Source: Verrucomicrobiia bacterium
Lineage (GTDB): Bacteria; Verrucomicrobiota; Verrucomicrobiia; Limisphaerales; JADLHS01
DNA: 64,000 nucleotides
Reading direction: 5' to 3'
Assembly: GCA_023953615.1 (NCBI GenBank)
Contig: JAMLJH010000001.1
Span: 785,360-849,359 of the forward strand
Shown here in pieces: positions 54,389 to 64,000 of this stretch. The position numbers and the translations under genes were made by a program. The notes beneath the pieces are model-generated. The model saw only the letters and a program-made list of their open reading frames with translations. It ran no database searches and was not told the origin of the DNA. Numbering within the stretch: the first letter of the stretch is position 1; every line of letters begins with the position of its first letter.

Positions 54389-56521
54389 ATGAGCGCGTCA
54401 TCCAAAACCAAACTACTCGAGGAGTTCCCGCCGGTCGGCTACGACGATTGGCGGAAGCTGGTTGAAGCGGAACTGAAAGGTGCGCGGTTCGACAAGAAGA
54501 TGTTCACGGCCACCTATGAAGGTTTCACGCTCCAGCCGATTTATCGGCGGGAAGACATCGCGAATCTGCCGCATGTGAATTCGTTTCCCGGGTTCGCGCC
54601 GTTCGTGCGCGGCGCGAGTGCGAGTGGTTACCTGAAAGAATCCTGGGGCGTGGCGCAGGAAATTGCCGTCGCCAGCCCGACCGAGTTTAACAACGCCGCG
54701 CGCAACTCGATCAGCCGCGGGTTGAACGCGCTGAACATGGTGCTGGATCGGGCGACGCGCAACGGGCTTGACCCCGATTGGGCCGCGCCGGAAGCCGTCG
54801 GCTCGGGCGGCCTTTCCATCGCCACGCTGGATGATCTCAACCGCGCGTTGGAGGGAGTGCAACTGGATCAAACCTCGTTGTTCGTGCGTTCGGGCGCATC
54901 GGCGCTGCCGTTCGCGGCGCTGTTGCTGGCGCTGGCGCGGAAACGCAAAACGGCCCGCACGCAACTGCGCGGCTGCATCGAGATGGATCCGCTCGGCGTG
55001 CTGGCACACGAAGGCCGCTTGCCGCAATCGCTCGCGGGCGCGTATCGCGAAATGGCCGCCCTGACCGCGTGGGCCGCGCAACACGCGCCGCAGTTGCAGA
55101 CCATCTGCGTCCACAGCCGCGCCTGGCACGAGGCCGGGGGCAATGCCGGGCAGGAACTCGCTTACGCGCTGGCCACGAGCGTTGAATATCTGCGCCAACT
55201 CCAGCGCCACGGCGTATCCGTGAATGCGGCCGCGCCGCGCCTCCGTTTTGCCGTGACGGTCGGCACGAATTTTTTCCTCGAGATCGCCAAGCTGCGGGCG
55301 TTGCGGATGCTCTGGGCCCAAGTCGTGGCCGCCGCGGGCGGAAACGAGGCGGCCCGGAAGATTTCGCTGCACGTTCGCACGTCGCAATGGAACAAGTCGG
55401 CCGTGGATCCTCACAACAATTTGTTGCGCGCCACGGTGGAAGCGTTCGCGGGCGCGCTCGGCGGGTGCGACAGCATGCAGGTCGGCGCCTTCGATGAAGT
55501 CGTGCGGCCGCCGGACGATTTCAGCCTTCGGATCGCGCGCAACACCCAACTCGTGTTGCGGCGGGAATGTAATCTCACCCAGGTGATGGATCCGGCCGGC
55601 GGGTCATGGTTTGTGGAAAGCGCCACGGCGGAGCTGGCCGCGCGGGCGTGGGCATTGTTCCAGGAAATCGAAGCGGCGGGCGGCATCGAGCAGGCGATGC
55701 GCGCGGGCGGGCCGCAAAAGGCCGTGGCGGAGACGGCAGCGAAGAAACTCAAAGCCGTCACCAGCCGGCGCGATTCCATCGTGGGCGTGAATCAATACGC
55801 CAATCCCAAGGAAAAACCGCTGGCCGTTCCGCCGTTTGATTCGACCGCGTTTCACAAACGGCGCGGGCAGCAGGTGGCGTCACATCGCACGGCGTTGGAT
55901 GAGGCGGACAGTCAGGTCGTCCTCAACTGGCTCGCCAAAATCATCGGTCTCAAGGGCGCGGACCTGTTTGCCGTGTGCGTCGAGGCGGTCAGCGCCGGGG
56001 CGACCCTGGGTGAAATCACCCGGGCCTTGCGCATCAATGATTCGCCCGGGGAACCGGTCACGCCGGTTTGTCTGACCCGGGCGGCCCAGCCGATTGAAAG
56101 CCTGCGCGCGGCGATGAACCGGCGGGCGGGCGGAGCGGCCCAAGTTTTTCTGTGCAACCTGGGTTCGCTCAAGGAGCACAAGGCGCGCGCGGATTTTGCG
56201 CGCGGCTTTTTCAGCGTGGGTGGGTATGACGTGATTTCGCCCGCCGGGTTCAAGACACCGGAGGAAGCCGGGGCCGCCTTCGTGCAATCCGGCGCGGACC
56301 TCGCCGTGATCTGTTCGGCGGATGAAAATTATCCCGCGCTTGTGCCGGCGTGGGCTGCCAGCATCCGGGCGCAAAAGCCGGACGCCATCCTGGTGCTCGC
56401 CGGTTATCCGCCGGAGCAGGTCGAAGCGCACAAAAAATCCGGCGTGGATGAATTCATTCACCTCCGCGCGGATGTGGTGGAAGTTTTGAGCCGGATCAAT
56501 GAAAGGTTGGGAATCAGATGA
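54389..56521 (+). CDS. mutA: Methylmalonyl-CoA mutase small subunit
   Basis: A 710-residue protein from the ATG at 54389, two bases past the previous stop. The TIM-barrel domain shows FPGFAPFVRGASASGYLKESWG and RNTQLVLRRECNLTQVMDPAGGSWFVE, and the C-terminal Rossmann domain lacks the DxHxxG cobalamin motif, as expected for the small subunit. NLGSLKEHKARADFARGFF is typical. It forms a heterodimer with the downstream large subunit and does not itself bind B12. Confidence 0.92.
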   Translation: MSASSKTKLLEEFPPVGYDDWRKLVEAELKGARFDKKMFTATYEGFTLQPIYRREDIANLPHVNSFPGFAPFVRGASASGYLKESWGVAQEIAVASPTEFNNAARNSISRGLNALNMVLDRATRNGLDPDWAAPEAVGSGGLSIATLDDLNRALEGVQLDQTSLFVRSGASALPFAALLLALARKRKTARTQLRGCIEMDPLGVLAHEGRLPQSLAGAYREMAALTAWAAQHAPQLQTICVHSRAWHEAGGNAGQELAYALATSVEYLRQLQRHGVSVNAAAPRLRFAVTVGTNFFLEIAKLRALRMLWAQVVAAAGGNEAARKISLHVRTSQWNKSAVDPHNNLLRATVEAFAGALGGCDSMQVGAFDEVVRPPDDFSLRIARNTQLVLRRECNLTQVMDPAGGSWFVESATAELAARAWALFQEIEAAGGIEQAMRAGGPQKAVAETAAKKLKAVTSRRDSIVGVNQYANPKEKPLAVPPFDSTAFHKRRGQQVASHRTALDEADSQVVLNWLAKIIGLKGADLFAVCVEAVSAGATLGEITRALRINDSPGEPVTPVCLTRAAQPIESLRAAMNRRAGGAAQVFLCNLGSLKEHKARADFARGFFSVGGYDVISPAGFKTPEEAGAAFVQSGADLAVICSADENYPALVPAWAASIRAQKPDAILVLAGYPPEQVEAHKKSGVDEFIHLRADVVEVLSRINERLGIR

Positions 56522-56554
56522 AGGCGCGCGTTGGTCATGGCGAAGTTGAATTTC

Positions 56555-56609
56555 GGGGAGCCCACGCGCCTCGCGTGCGCTCCCCACTAACCACCGGGCC
56601 GAAGCCCGG
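56555..56609. repeat. Two hairpins between the mutase genes
   Basis: The gap 56522-56628 holds a long hairpin at 56555-56585 (GGGGAGC/GCTCCCC outside, CACGCG/CGCGTG inside) and a 6-bp hairpin with CGAA loop at 56594-56609 (CCGGGC/GCCCGG). Neither has a T-run, so read-through within the operon is likely. Confidence 0.6.
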
Positions 56610-56628
56610 GGCTAATGAGATTTGAATC

Positions 56629-58806
56629 ATGAATACTTTTCCTGATTACACAAAAATCGAACTGAACACGACGCCCGCGCCAGTGACCTTCGAGCAGTGG
56701 CGCGACCGGTTTGAAACCGAAACGGGAAAATCGCTCGACGAATGGGTGCAGACGACGCTCGAACAAATTGATCTGCAACCGCTCTACACCGCCGCCGATC
56801 TCGCGCAGTGCGAACATCTCGACACGTTGCCCGGTCTCGCGCCGTTCGGACGCGGGCCGTACGGCTCGATGTATGTGACCAAGCCCTGGACGGTGCGGCA
56901 ATACGCGGGCTTCTCGACGGCAGAGGAATCGAATGCGTTTTACCGTCGCAACATCGCCGCGGGCCAGCAAGGGTTGTCCGTCGCCTTCGATCTGCCGACG
57001 CATCGTGGTTACGATTCCGATCATCCGCGCGCGTTTGCGGACGTGGGCAAGGCGGGCGTGGCGGTGGATTCAATCCTCGATATGAAGGTGCTGTTCGACC
57101 GCATCCCGCTCGACCGCATTTCCGTTTCGATGACGATGAACGGCGCGGTGCTGCCGATCCTGGCGTTCTACATCGTGGCCGCCGAGGAACAGGGCGTCCC
57201 GCTCGACAAACTGTCGGGCACGATCCAGAACGACATCCTCAAGGAATACATGGTGCGGAACACCTACATCTATCCGCCCGCTCCTTCGATGCGGATCATC
57301 GCGGACATCTTCGCGTTCACGTCGCAACAGATGCCCAAGTTCAATTCGATCTCGATCTCCGGTTATCACATGCAGGAAGCGGGTGCGCCGGCGGATTTGG
57401 AAATGGCCTACACGCTGGCGGACGGACTGGAATACGTGCGCACCGGCCTCAAGGCGGGCATTGATATTGACGCGTTCGCGCCGCGCCTGTCGTTCTTCTG
57501 GGCGCAGGGCAAAAACTTTTTCATGGAGATCGCCAAGATGCGCGCCGCCCGGGTGTTGTGGGCGAAACTCATCAAACAGTTCAATCCGCAGAATCCGAAA
57601 TCCATGGCGTTGCGGACCCATTCGCAAACGTCGGGCTGGTCGTTGACGGAGCAGGACCCGTTCAACAACGTGGCGCGCACGTGCGTCGAGGCGATGGCGG
57701 CGATCCTGGGGCATACGCAATCGTTGCACACGAACGCGCTGGATGAAGCGATTGCGTTGCCGACGGATTTCTCGGCGCGCATCGCGCGCAACACGCAATT
57801 GTTGCTCCAGGAAGAAACCGGCCTCTGCCGGGTGATTGATCCGTGGGGCGGCTCGTTTTACGTGGAGGCGCTCACGCATGAAATCATGCGGCGCGCGTGG
57901 GGGCATATTCAGGAAGTCGAACAACTCGGCGGCATGGCGAAGGCGATTGAAACGGGCCTGCCGAAGTTGCGCATCGAGGAAGCGGCGGCGCGGCGGCAGG
58001 CGCACATTGATTCCGGCCAGGAAACGATCATCGGCGTGAACACGCTGCGGTTGGAGAAAGCCGAGCCGCTCGACGTGCTGGAGGTGGACAACACCACCGT
58101 ACGCGATTCGCAGATCAAACGGTTGCAAAAGCTCAAGACCGAGCGCGACCAGGCCGGAGTGAACGCCTGTCTGGAGGCGTTGGCGACAGCGGCGGAGACG
58201 GGGCGGGGCAATCTGCTCGCGCTGGCCGTGGCCGCGGCGCGCGCGCGGGCGACGTTGGGCGAAATTTCCTTCGCGCTCGAAAAACATTTCAACCGGCACA
58301 AAGCCGTCATCCGATCTGTGAGTGGCGTGTATCAATCTGAATTCGGGCGGGACCCGCAAATCGAGCAGGTCCGCAAACTGACGGAAGCGTTCGCGGAAAA
58401 GGAAGGACGCCGGCCCCGCATCCTCATCGCAAAAATGGGGCAGGATGGGCATGACCGGGGCGCGAAGGTGGTGGCGACCGCCTACGCGGACCTGGGTTTC
58501 GATGTGGACATCGGGCCGCTGTTCCAGCAACCGGACGAGGCGGCGCGCATGGCGGCGGAAAACGACGTGCATGTGGTGGGCATCAGTTCCCTCGCGGGCG
58601 GTCACAAAACGCTGCTGGTGCAGTTGCGCGATGAACTCAAGAAGATGGGTCGCGACGACATTATGATTGTGGTGGGCGGCGTGATTCCGTCGCAGGATTA
58701 TGATTTCCTGAAAGCCAACGGCGCCGCGGCGGTGTTTGGGCCGGGCACGTTCATCCCGGACGCCGCGAAGGAAATTTTAACGCAGTTGAACCAGACGTTG
58801 GATTGA
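56629..58806 (+). CDS. mutB: Methylmalonyl-CoA mutase large subunit
   Basis: A 725-residue adenosylcobalamin-dependent mutase. Marks include [42 protein letters not shown] and the B12 site D606-x-H608-x-x-G611 in [11 protein letters not shown], with H608 as cobalt ligand; [12 protein letters not shown] follows. It interconverts succinyl-CoA and methylmalonyl-CoA. Its partner is directly upstream, and its chaperone MeaB and the epimerase are downstream. Confidence 0.95.
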   Translation: MNTFPDYTKIELNTTPAPVTFEQWRDRFETETGKSLDEWVQTTLEQIDLQPLYTAADLAQCEHLDTLPGLAPFGRGPYGSMYVTKPWTVRQYAGFSTAEESNAFYRRNIAAGQQGLSVAFDLPTHRGYDSDHPRAFADVGKAGVAVDSILDMKVLFDRIPLDRISVSMTMNGAVLPILAFYIVAAEEQGVPLDKLSGTIQNDILKEYMVRNTYIYPPAPSMRIIADIFAFTSQQMPKFNSISISGYHMQEAGAPADLEMAYTLADGLEYVRTGLKAGIDIDAFAPRLSFFWAQGKNFFMEIAKMRAARVLWAKLIKQFNPQNPKSMALRTHSQTSGWSLTEQDPFNNVARTCVEAMAAILGHTQSLHTNALDEAIALPTDFSARIARNTQLLLQEETGLCRVIDPWGGSFYVEALTHEIMRRAWGHIQEVEQLGGMAKAIETGLPKLRIEEAAARRQAHIDSGQETIIGVNTLRLEKAEPLDVLEVDNTTVRDSQIKRLQKLKTERDQAGVNACLEALATAAETGRGNLLALAVAAARARATLGEISFALEKHFNRHKAVIRSVSGVYQSEFGRDPQIEQVRKLTEAFAEKEGRRPRILIAKMGQDGHDRGAKVVATAYADLGFDVDIGPLFQQPDEAARMAAENDVHVVGISSLAGGHKTLLVQLRDELKKMGRDDIMIVVGGVIPSQDYDFLKANGAAAVFGPGTFIPDAAKEILTQLNQTLD

Positions 58807-58882
58807 TGGATGAAACGACATGGCAAAGCGAATGATAAGAGTGGGGGTGGGAGAATGCGGGTACGCTTTCCCCTCACCCCGG

Positions 58883-59215
58883 CCCGCTCCCCTTCCGAAG
58901 GGGAGCGGGAGAAACGCTCGCTGCGGGTTGTTACTTCGGAGTGGACCGGTTGCTCGACCATCCCCCGAACGAATTATGGCGGTAAAGTGGCGATGCGCTT
59001 TCGAGCGTCTATTGCGGTCTCATCGCTGTTCCCTCTCCCCGGGGGAGCGGGTCAGGGTGAGGGCGGGCGATTTGGCAAAACTAACTTTGCTATTCCGGCA
59101 AAAAATGGGGGAGACATCCAACCGCCAACGCTCAACATCGAACATCCAATGGGCTTCGCCGCGTTGCGCAATGGGCGTTGGAGGTTCGATGTTGGAGGTT
59201 GGACGCTTCCCCAAA
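58883..59215. repeat. Intergenic repeat elements before meaB
   Basis: The 417-base gap 58807-59223 holds no supported gene. It contains a 13-bp perfect palindrome at 58883-58909 (CCCGCTCCCCTTC), a similar GC-rich word near 59035-59060 (ctctccccgggggagcggg), and a long inverted repeat of about 60 bases between 59119 and 59215. The last resembles short repeat families common in this phylum. They split the operon without an obvious terminator. Confidence 0.55.
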
Positions 59216-59223
59216 ATCATCGC

Positions 59224-60267
<1,044 letters not shown>

Positions 60268-60313
60268 AGGTTTCTGCGATTTTGAATCGTATGCGGAATG
60301 GAGTGATGCTCGT

Positions 60314-60332
60314 CCTCTCCCCGGGGGAGAGG
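60314..60332. repeat. GC-rich hairpin before the epimerase
   Basis: CCTCTCCCC pairs with GGGGGAGAGG across two bases in the gap 60268-60391. It matches the words seen at 59035-59060, so it is another copy of the same repeat. No T-run follows. Confidence 0.5.
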
Positions 60333-60391
60333 GCCGGGGTGAGGGCGAGTGTTAAACCATCCTTTAAGGACCAAACTACTTTTGAAATTTT

Positions 60392-60802
60392 ATGATTCAA
60401 AAAATTGACCACTTGGGCATCGCGGTGAAATCGCTCGATGAAGCCGTGCCGTATTACGAAAAGGCGCTCGGCCTGAAATGCGAGCATCGCGAGGAAGTGC
60501 CGTCGCAAAAAGTCCGCACGGCGTTTTTCCACTGCGGCGAAGTGCATCTCGAATTGCTCGAACCGACTGATCCCGAAAGCCCGATCGCCAAGTTCCTCGA
60601 AAAAAATCCGGCGGGCGGGATTCATCACATCGCGTTCGGCACCGACGACGTGCAAGGCCAGCTCCAGCAGGCCGCGGGCGCGGGCGTGAAGTTGATCCAC
60701 GAAAAACCTTTCGATGGCGCGGGCGGCAAGCTCGTTGCGTTTTTGCATCCGAAGTCAACCCACGGCGTGCTCACGGAATTTTGCATGCCCAACCCCAACT
60801 GA
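60392..60802 (+). CDS. mce: Methylmalonyl-CoA epimerase
   Basis: A 136-residue VOC-fold protein. H7 in KIDHLGIAVKSL, the glutamate in VHLELLEPT, the histidine in GIHHIAFG and the last acidic residue in LTEFCMP supply the metal site. It converts the (R) and (S) forms of methylmalonyl-CoA, needed to link mutase and carboxylase. The next gene starts four bases after the stop. Confidence 0.93.
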   Translation: MIQKIDHLGIAVKSLDEAVPYYEKALGLKCEHREEVPSQKVRTAFFHCGEVHLELLEPTDPESPIAKFLEKNPAGGIHHIAFGTDDVQGQLQQAAGAGVKLIHEKPFDGAGGKLVAFLHPKSTHGVLTEFCMPNPN

Positions 60803-60805
60803 TTT

Positions 60806-62359
60806 ATGGCCATACCGAAATCATTCCTGGACGAACTGGACCAGAAACGCGCCGAAGCCCGGCTGGGCGGGGGCGCGGACAAGCTGGCAGCGCGCCGCAA
60901 AAAAGGCGTGCTGACCGCGCGGGACCGGCTCGCCGCTTTATTCCAGGCGGGGACCTTTCAGGAATCCGGCATGCACGCCGATCACGATTGCCACAACTTT
61001 GACATGGAAAAGAAGTCCCTGCCGGGCGACGGCGTGGTGACCGGCACCGGCTTGGTGGAGGGCCGGGCGGTGGCGGCGTTCAGCCAGGATTTCACGGTGG
61101 GCGGCGGCGCGTTGGGGCGCATTCACGCAAAGAAAATTTGCGACATGATGGAGTACGCGATGAAAGCGGGTTGTCCGATCATCGGTTTCAATGATTCGGG
61201 CGGCGCGCGAATCCAGGAGGGCGACGATTCGCTGTCGGGTTACGGGCAGGTGTTTTTCCGCAACGTGCTGGCATCGGGGGTGGTGCCGCAGATTGCGGTG
61301 ATTGCCGGGCCGTGCGCGGGCGGGGCGGCGTATTCTCCGGCGCTGATGGACTTCATCATCATGGTGCAAGGCAGCGCCAACATGTTCATTTGCGGGCCGG
61401 AGGTCATTCAAGCGGTGACGGGACAGAAATGCACGATGGCCGAGATCGGCAGCGCGCAGGCGCACGCCAGTGTGAGCGGCAACATCCATTTCATTGCCGA
61501 GAACGATGCGGACGCCGTGCGCATCGTGAAGAAACTGCTGTCGTATCTGCCGGCGAACAACGTGATGGATCCGCCGCACGCGCCGACACCGAAACTGGAT
61601 TTGAGCCTCGACCCGGCGATGAACGAGTTGATCCCGGACAGTTCCAAACTGCCGCTCGATGTGACGAAGGTCATCGCGCGACTGGTGGATGACGGGGATT
61701 ATCTGGAGGTGATGAAGGAGTTCGCGAAGAACCTCGTGATCTGTTTCGCGCGGATTCAAGGGATCGTGGTGGGGATCATTGCGAATCAACCGGCGGTGAA
61801 GGCGGGGACGCTGGACATTGACGCGTCGGACAAGGCGGCGCGGTTCATCCGGTTCTGCAACGTGTTCAACATCCCGATCGTGACGCTGGTGGATGTTCCG
61901 GGATTTTTGCCGGGCGTGCAGCAGGAGCGCGGCGGGATCATCCGGCACGGCGCGAAAATGTTGTTCGCGTACGCGGCGGCGACGGTGCCGAAGCTCACGG
62001 TGATTTTGCGCAAGGCGTACGGCGGCGCGTATCTGGCGATGTGCAGTTCGGACATGGGCGCGGACGCGGTGTATGCGTGGCCGACGGCGGAGATTGCGGT
62101 GATGGGCGCCGAGGGCGCGGTGAAGATTCTCTACAAGCGCGAGATCGCCGCCGCCGCGGATCCGCAGGCCGAGGAGGCGCGGTTGGTGGCCGCGTATCGC
62201 GATCATTTTTGTTCGCCGTACGAAGCGGCGAAGAAAGCGATGATCAATGATGTGATCAATCCGGCGGAGACGCGGGCGGTGGTGGCGCTGGCGCTGCGCA
62301 ATGTGCTGACCAAACGCGAGACCCGGCCGTCGAAGAAACACGGCACCATTCCCCTCTGA
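60806..62359 (+). CDS. mmdA: Acyl-CoA carboxyltransferase (MmdA/12S/PCC beta)
   Basis: A 517-residue protein of the crotonase-like carboxyltransferase family. The acyl-CoA-binding part has GFNDSGGARIQEGDDSL and AGPCAGGAAYSPALMDF, and the C-terminal half has DVPGFLPGVQQERGG and KAYGGAYLAMCSSDMGADA. It transfers the carboxyl group between biotin and propionyl/methylmalonyl-CoA. The downstream OadG, biotin carrier and OadB make a Na+-pumping methylmalonyl-CoA decarboxylase likely; the upstream 5S-like protein allows a transcarboxylase. Confidence 0.92.
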   Translation: MAIPKSFLDELDQKRAEARLGGGADKLAARRKKGVLTARDRLAALFQAGTFQESGMHADHDCHNFDMEKKSLPGDGVVTGTGLVEGRAVAAFSQDFTVGGGALGRIHAKKICDMMEYAMKAGCPIIGFNDSGGARIQEGDDSLSGYGQVFFRNVLASGVVPQIAVIAGPCAGGAAYSPALMDFIIMVQGSANMFICGPEVIQAVTGQKCTMAEIGSAQAHASVSGNIHFIAENDADAVRIVKKLLSYLPANNVMDPPHAPTPKLDLSLDPAMNELIPDSSKLPLDVTKVIARLVDDGDYLEVMKEFAKNLVICFARIQGIVVGIIANQPAVKAGTLDIDASDKAARFIRFCNVFNIPIVTLVDVPGFLPGVQQERGGIIRHGAKMLFAYAAATVPKLTVILRKAYGGAYLAMCSSDMGADAVYAWPTAEIAVMGAEGAVKILYKREIAAAADPQAEEARLVAAYRDHFCSPYEAAKKAMINDVINPAETRAVVALALRNVLTKRETRPSKKHGTIPL

Positions 62360-62362
62360 GTT

Positions 62363-62788
62363 ATGATTGCCGTCATTGCCGTCATTGTCGCCACTGACGC
62401 CAACGCGCCCGCCGGAGCGTTGGCGCTGGTGCAAAAGTATCTGCCCTATCAAGTCGTGGGGTTGCTGGTAGTGTTGCTGACGCTGGCGGGGTTGAGTGGC
62501 ATTTGTGCCTTCATCGGCGCGCGGTTTGACGCGTGGGCGCGGCGTCAGGCGCGGGCGCCGGGGGCGGCGGGGAAAACCACGCCCGCTCCGGCGGTGGCGC
62601 CAGTTCCGTTGGCGGGAGAAGCGACCGATCCGCGCGTGGTGGCGGCGATTGCGGCGGCGATCACCGTCGCGCTGGCGCAGCCCAATCGCATCATTGAAAT
62701 CAGCGCCGCCGGCCATCCGGTCAGCGGGACGAGCGCCTGGGCGATTGAAGGGCGCTTCCAACATTTTTCATCACACAAAATCCGTTGA
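62363..62788 (+). CDS. OadG/MmdD-like small membrane subunit
   Basis: A 141-residue protein with one membrane helix (YQVVGLLVVLLTLAGLSGICAFI, about 29-51), a charged stretch, an alanine/proline linker, and a C-terminal segment (RVVAAIAAAITVALAQPNRIIEI) found in gamma/delta subunits of Na+ decarboxylases. It anchors the carboxyltransferase to the pump. Its start follows the MmdA stop by three bases. Confidence 0.75.
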   Translation: MIAVIAVIVATDANAPAGALALVQKYLPYQVVGLLVVLLTLAGLSGICAFIGARFDAWARRQARAPGAAGKTTPAPAVAPVPLAGEATDPRVVAAIAAAITVALAQPNRIIEISAAGHPVSGTSAWAIEGRFQHFSSHKIR

Positions 62789-62805
62789 ATCCCAGAAAGA
62801 CCAAC

Positions 62806-63207
62806 ATGATCCGAAAACTGAGAGTTACTGTTGATGGCAAACCGTTCGATGTGACGGTGGAAATTCCCGATGAAGCGGGGGGCGCTCCCTTGGCCGCGCC
62901 GCCGGCCACCCCGGGGGCGGCCGCTCCGGCGACGCCCAGCGCGCCCGTCCCCATTCCGGTGGCGGCGCCGGCGGCGGCATCCGGTCCCGCCGGGCCGGGC
63001 GATGTGCCGAGTCCGTTGTCCGGGCGCGTGACGGCCATCATCGCGCAAGTGGGGCAGCCAGTGGAGGAGGGCGACCATTTGATCACCCTCGAAGCGATGA
63101 AGATGAACACGTTCGTCTTTGCCCCGCGCGCGGGCAAGGTGGCGGAAATCAAGGTGGCCGTCGGGGCCGCGGTGGATGAAGGGCAGGCCCTTGCACGACT
63201 GGAGTGA
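62806..63207 (+). CDS. Biotin carboxyl carrier protein
   Basis: A 133-residue protein from the ATG at 62806. The N-terminal LRVTVDGKPFDVTVEIPDE strand is followed by an alanine/proline linker (about 27-65) and a biotinyl domain with K99 in EAMKM, 34 residues from the end as usual. The linker acts as a swinging arm. It is the only biotin-lysine protein in the cluster, so it probably serves both the 5S-like and MmdA subunits and OadB. Stop and next start are close (GGAG site inside the gene end). Confidence 0.92.
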   Translation: MIRKLRVTVDGKPFDVTVEIPDEAGGAPLAAPPATPGAAAPATPSAPVPIPVAAPAAASGPAGPGDVPSPLSGRVTAIIAQVGQPVEEGDHLITLEAMKMNTFVFAPRAGKVAEIKVAVGAAVDEGQALARLE

Positions 63208-63210
63208 GTT

Positions 63211-64000
63211 ATGATTGATTCCCTATTGAACCTGGTCCATCTCACGGGCTTCCCGGCGCTCACCTGGCAGATGGTGATCATGTGGGGCGTGGTGATCACG
63301 CTGTTGTATCTGGGGGTGTACAAGGGATTCGAGCCGCTGTTGTTGGTGCCCATTGCGTTCGGGGCGTTGCTGGCGAACCTGCCCACGCAGGGCCTGGTGA
63401 ACGAACCGCCGGGCGCGGTTGCGAGTCCGCAGGCGGGGCTGGTGGAATCCATCGTGGTGAAACCCGATCAAAAGGTGAAGGAAGGGGACCTGCTCGCGAT
63501 GTTGCGGCAGGCCGACGGGCAATTGGTGGCGTTGAAATCAAAAGGTCATGGCACGGTGGACAAGATCAAGGTCGCCGTCGGCCAGACGGTGCATGAAGGG
63601 GAGCCGCTGTTGGAAACCTACGGCAACGAACCAGGCGGGTTGTATTACTATCTCTACAAAGGCATCAGTTGTGAGTTGTTTCCGCCGTTGATTTTTCTGG
63701 GGGTGGGGGCGCTGACGGATTTCGGACCGTTGATTGCGAATCCGCGCACGCTGTTGCTCGGGGCGGCGGCGCAACTCGGGGTGTTCTGCACCTTCATAGG
63801 CGCGCTGTTGCTGGGTTTCACGGCGGGGCAGGCGGCGTCCATCGGCATCATTGGCGGCGCGGACGGACCGACGGCGATTTTTCTCACGTCCAAACTTGCG
63901 CCCGACCTGCTCTCGCCGATTGCCGTGGCGGCGTACAGTTACATGGCGCTCGTGCCGTTGATTCAACCGCCGATCATGCGGGCGCTCACGACGGAAAAAG
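63211..64000 (+). CDS. oadB: Na+-translocating decarboxylase beta subunit OadB, with inserted biotinyl-like domain (3' end outside window)
   Basis: At least 263 residues; the gene runs off the window. FEPLLLVPIAFGALLANLP, FPPLIFLGVGALTDFGPL, LLLGAAAQLGVF, IGIIGGADGPTAIFLTSKL and YSYMALVPLIQPPIMRALT are the conserved OadB core, including the glycine- and aspartate-rich region that binds Na+. Between the first two, residues about 68-138 (63412-63624) form a biotinyl/lipoyl-like unit: SPQAGLVESIVV, VKEGDLLAML, GTVDKIKVAVGQTVHEG. It aligns with the carrier in the previous gene but the EAMKM lysine is replaced by ADGQ. I recall no such insert in OadB. Confidence 0.88.
   Translation, partial: MIDSLLNLVHLTGFPALTWQMVIMWGVVITLLYLGVYKGFEPLLLVPIAFGALLANLPTQGLVNEPPGAVASPQAGLVESIVVKPDQKVKEGDLLAMLRQADGQLVALKSKGHGTVDKIKVAVGQTVHEGEPLLETYGNEPGGLYYYLYKGISCELFPPLIFLGVGALTDFGPLIANPRTLLLGAAAQLGVFCTFIGALLLGFTAGQAASIGIIGGADGPTAIFLTSKLAPDLLSPIAVAAYSYMALVPLIQPPIMRALTTEK

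Noticed and set aside
57070-58605. A 511-codon minus-strand open frame
   Set aside because: Antisense to mutB and built of repetitive arginine-rich sequence; mutB is certain.
60938-62764. A 608-codon minus-strand open frame
   Set aside because: It is antisense to mmdA and oadG, with very high arginine and histidine content and no recognisable fold.

Overview
The window is about 64 kb of a GC-rich, densely coded bacterial chromosome. Several traits suggest a free-living Verrucomicrobiota member (Pedosphaera/Limisphaera-like), which is an inference: LpxI-type lipid A chemistry, a tricorn-like protease, exported proteins ending in an FFRL-type tail, an FGE-sialidase fusion, GH16 and GH43-like enzymes, and many palindromic intergenic repeats. 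No rRNA and no CRISPR array were seen. Two tRNA genes are present, tRNA-Ser(GCT) and tRNA-Leu(TAA).

Layout. 1-2537: a likely lipid head-group set (CDP-alcohol phosphotransferase end, flippase-like membrane protein, CTP-type nucleotidyltransferase), then an L7Ae-like protein. 2891-3712: LpxI. 3903-8499: three translationally coupled two-component genes. 8586-12165: two coupled exported proteins. 12695-13799: an IS630 element beside an older transposase remnant. 14204-16303: FGE-sialidase. 17212-19356: an ExbB/ExbD/TonB-like set that lacks the usual proton-channel residues. 20496-25297: a MacA/MacB-type exporter with two permeases. 25314-29721: tricorn-like protease, holin-family protein, TrmB. 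31220-39162: exported carbohydrate-related proteins around tRNA-Ser. 40596-42558: LolC/E and LolD.

The accessory block runs from 42.6 to 52.8 kb. An EcoRI-family adenine methyltransferase is followed by a DUF262-HNH gene that an ISKra4-like element has split, leaving a clean 10-bp target duplication. Next come a duplicated small ORF flanking a TPMT-like methyltransferase, half of a tRNA-Leu gene, a HipBA toxin-antitoxin pair, and an intact tRNA-Leu flanked by 12-bp tandem repeats and two decayed integrase starts. This looks like a repeatedly used integration site.

The right end, 52.9-64 kb, is a methylmalonyl-CoA cluster: a PycB/5S carboxyltransferase, both mutase subunits, MeaB, epimerase, a 12S/MmdA carboxyltransferase, an OadG-like subunit, a biotin carrier and OadB, which runs off the window. 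Together these can interconvert succinyl-CoA, methylmalonyl-CoA and propionyl-CoA, and could pass the carboxyl group either to pyruvate or to the Na+ pump. The most unusual feature is in OadB: it carries an inserted biotinyl-like domain that aligns with the cluster's own biotin carrier but lacks the biotin lysine.
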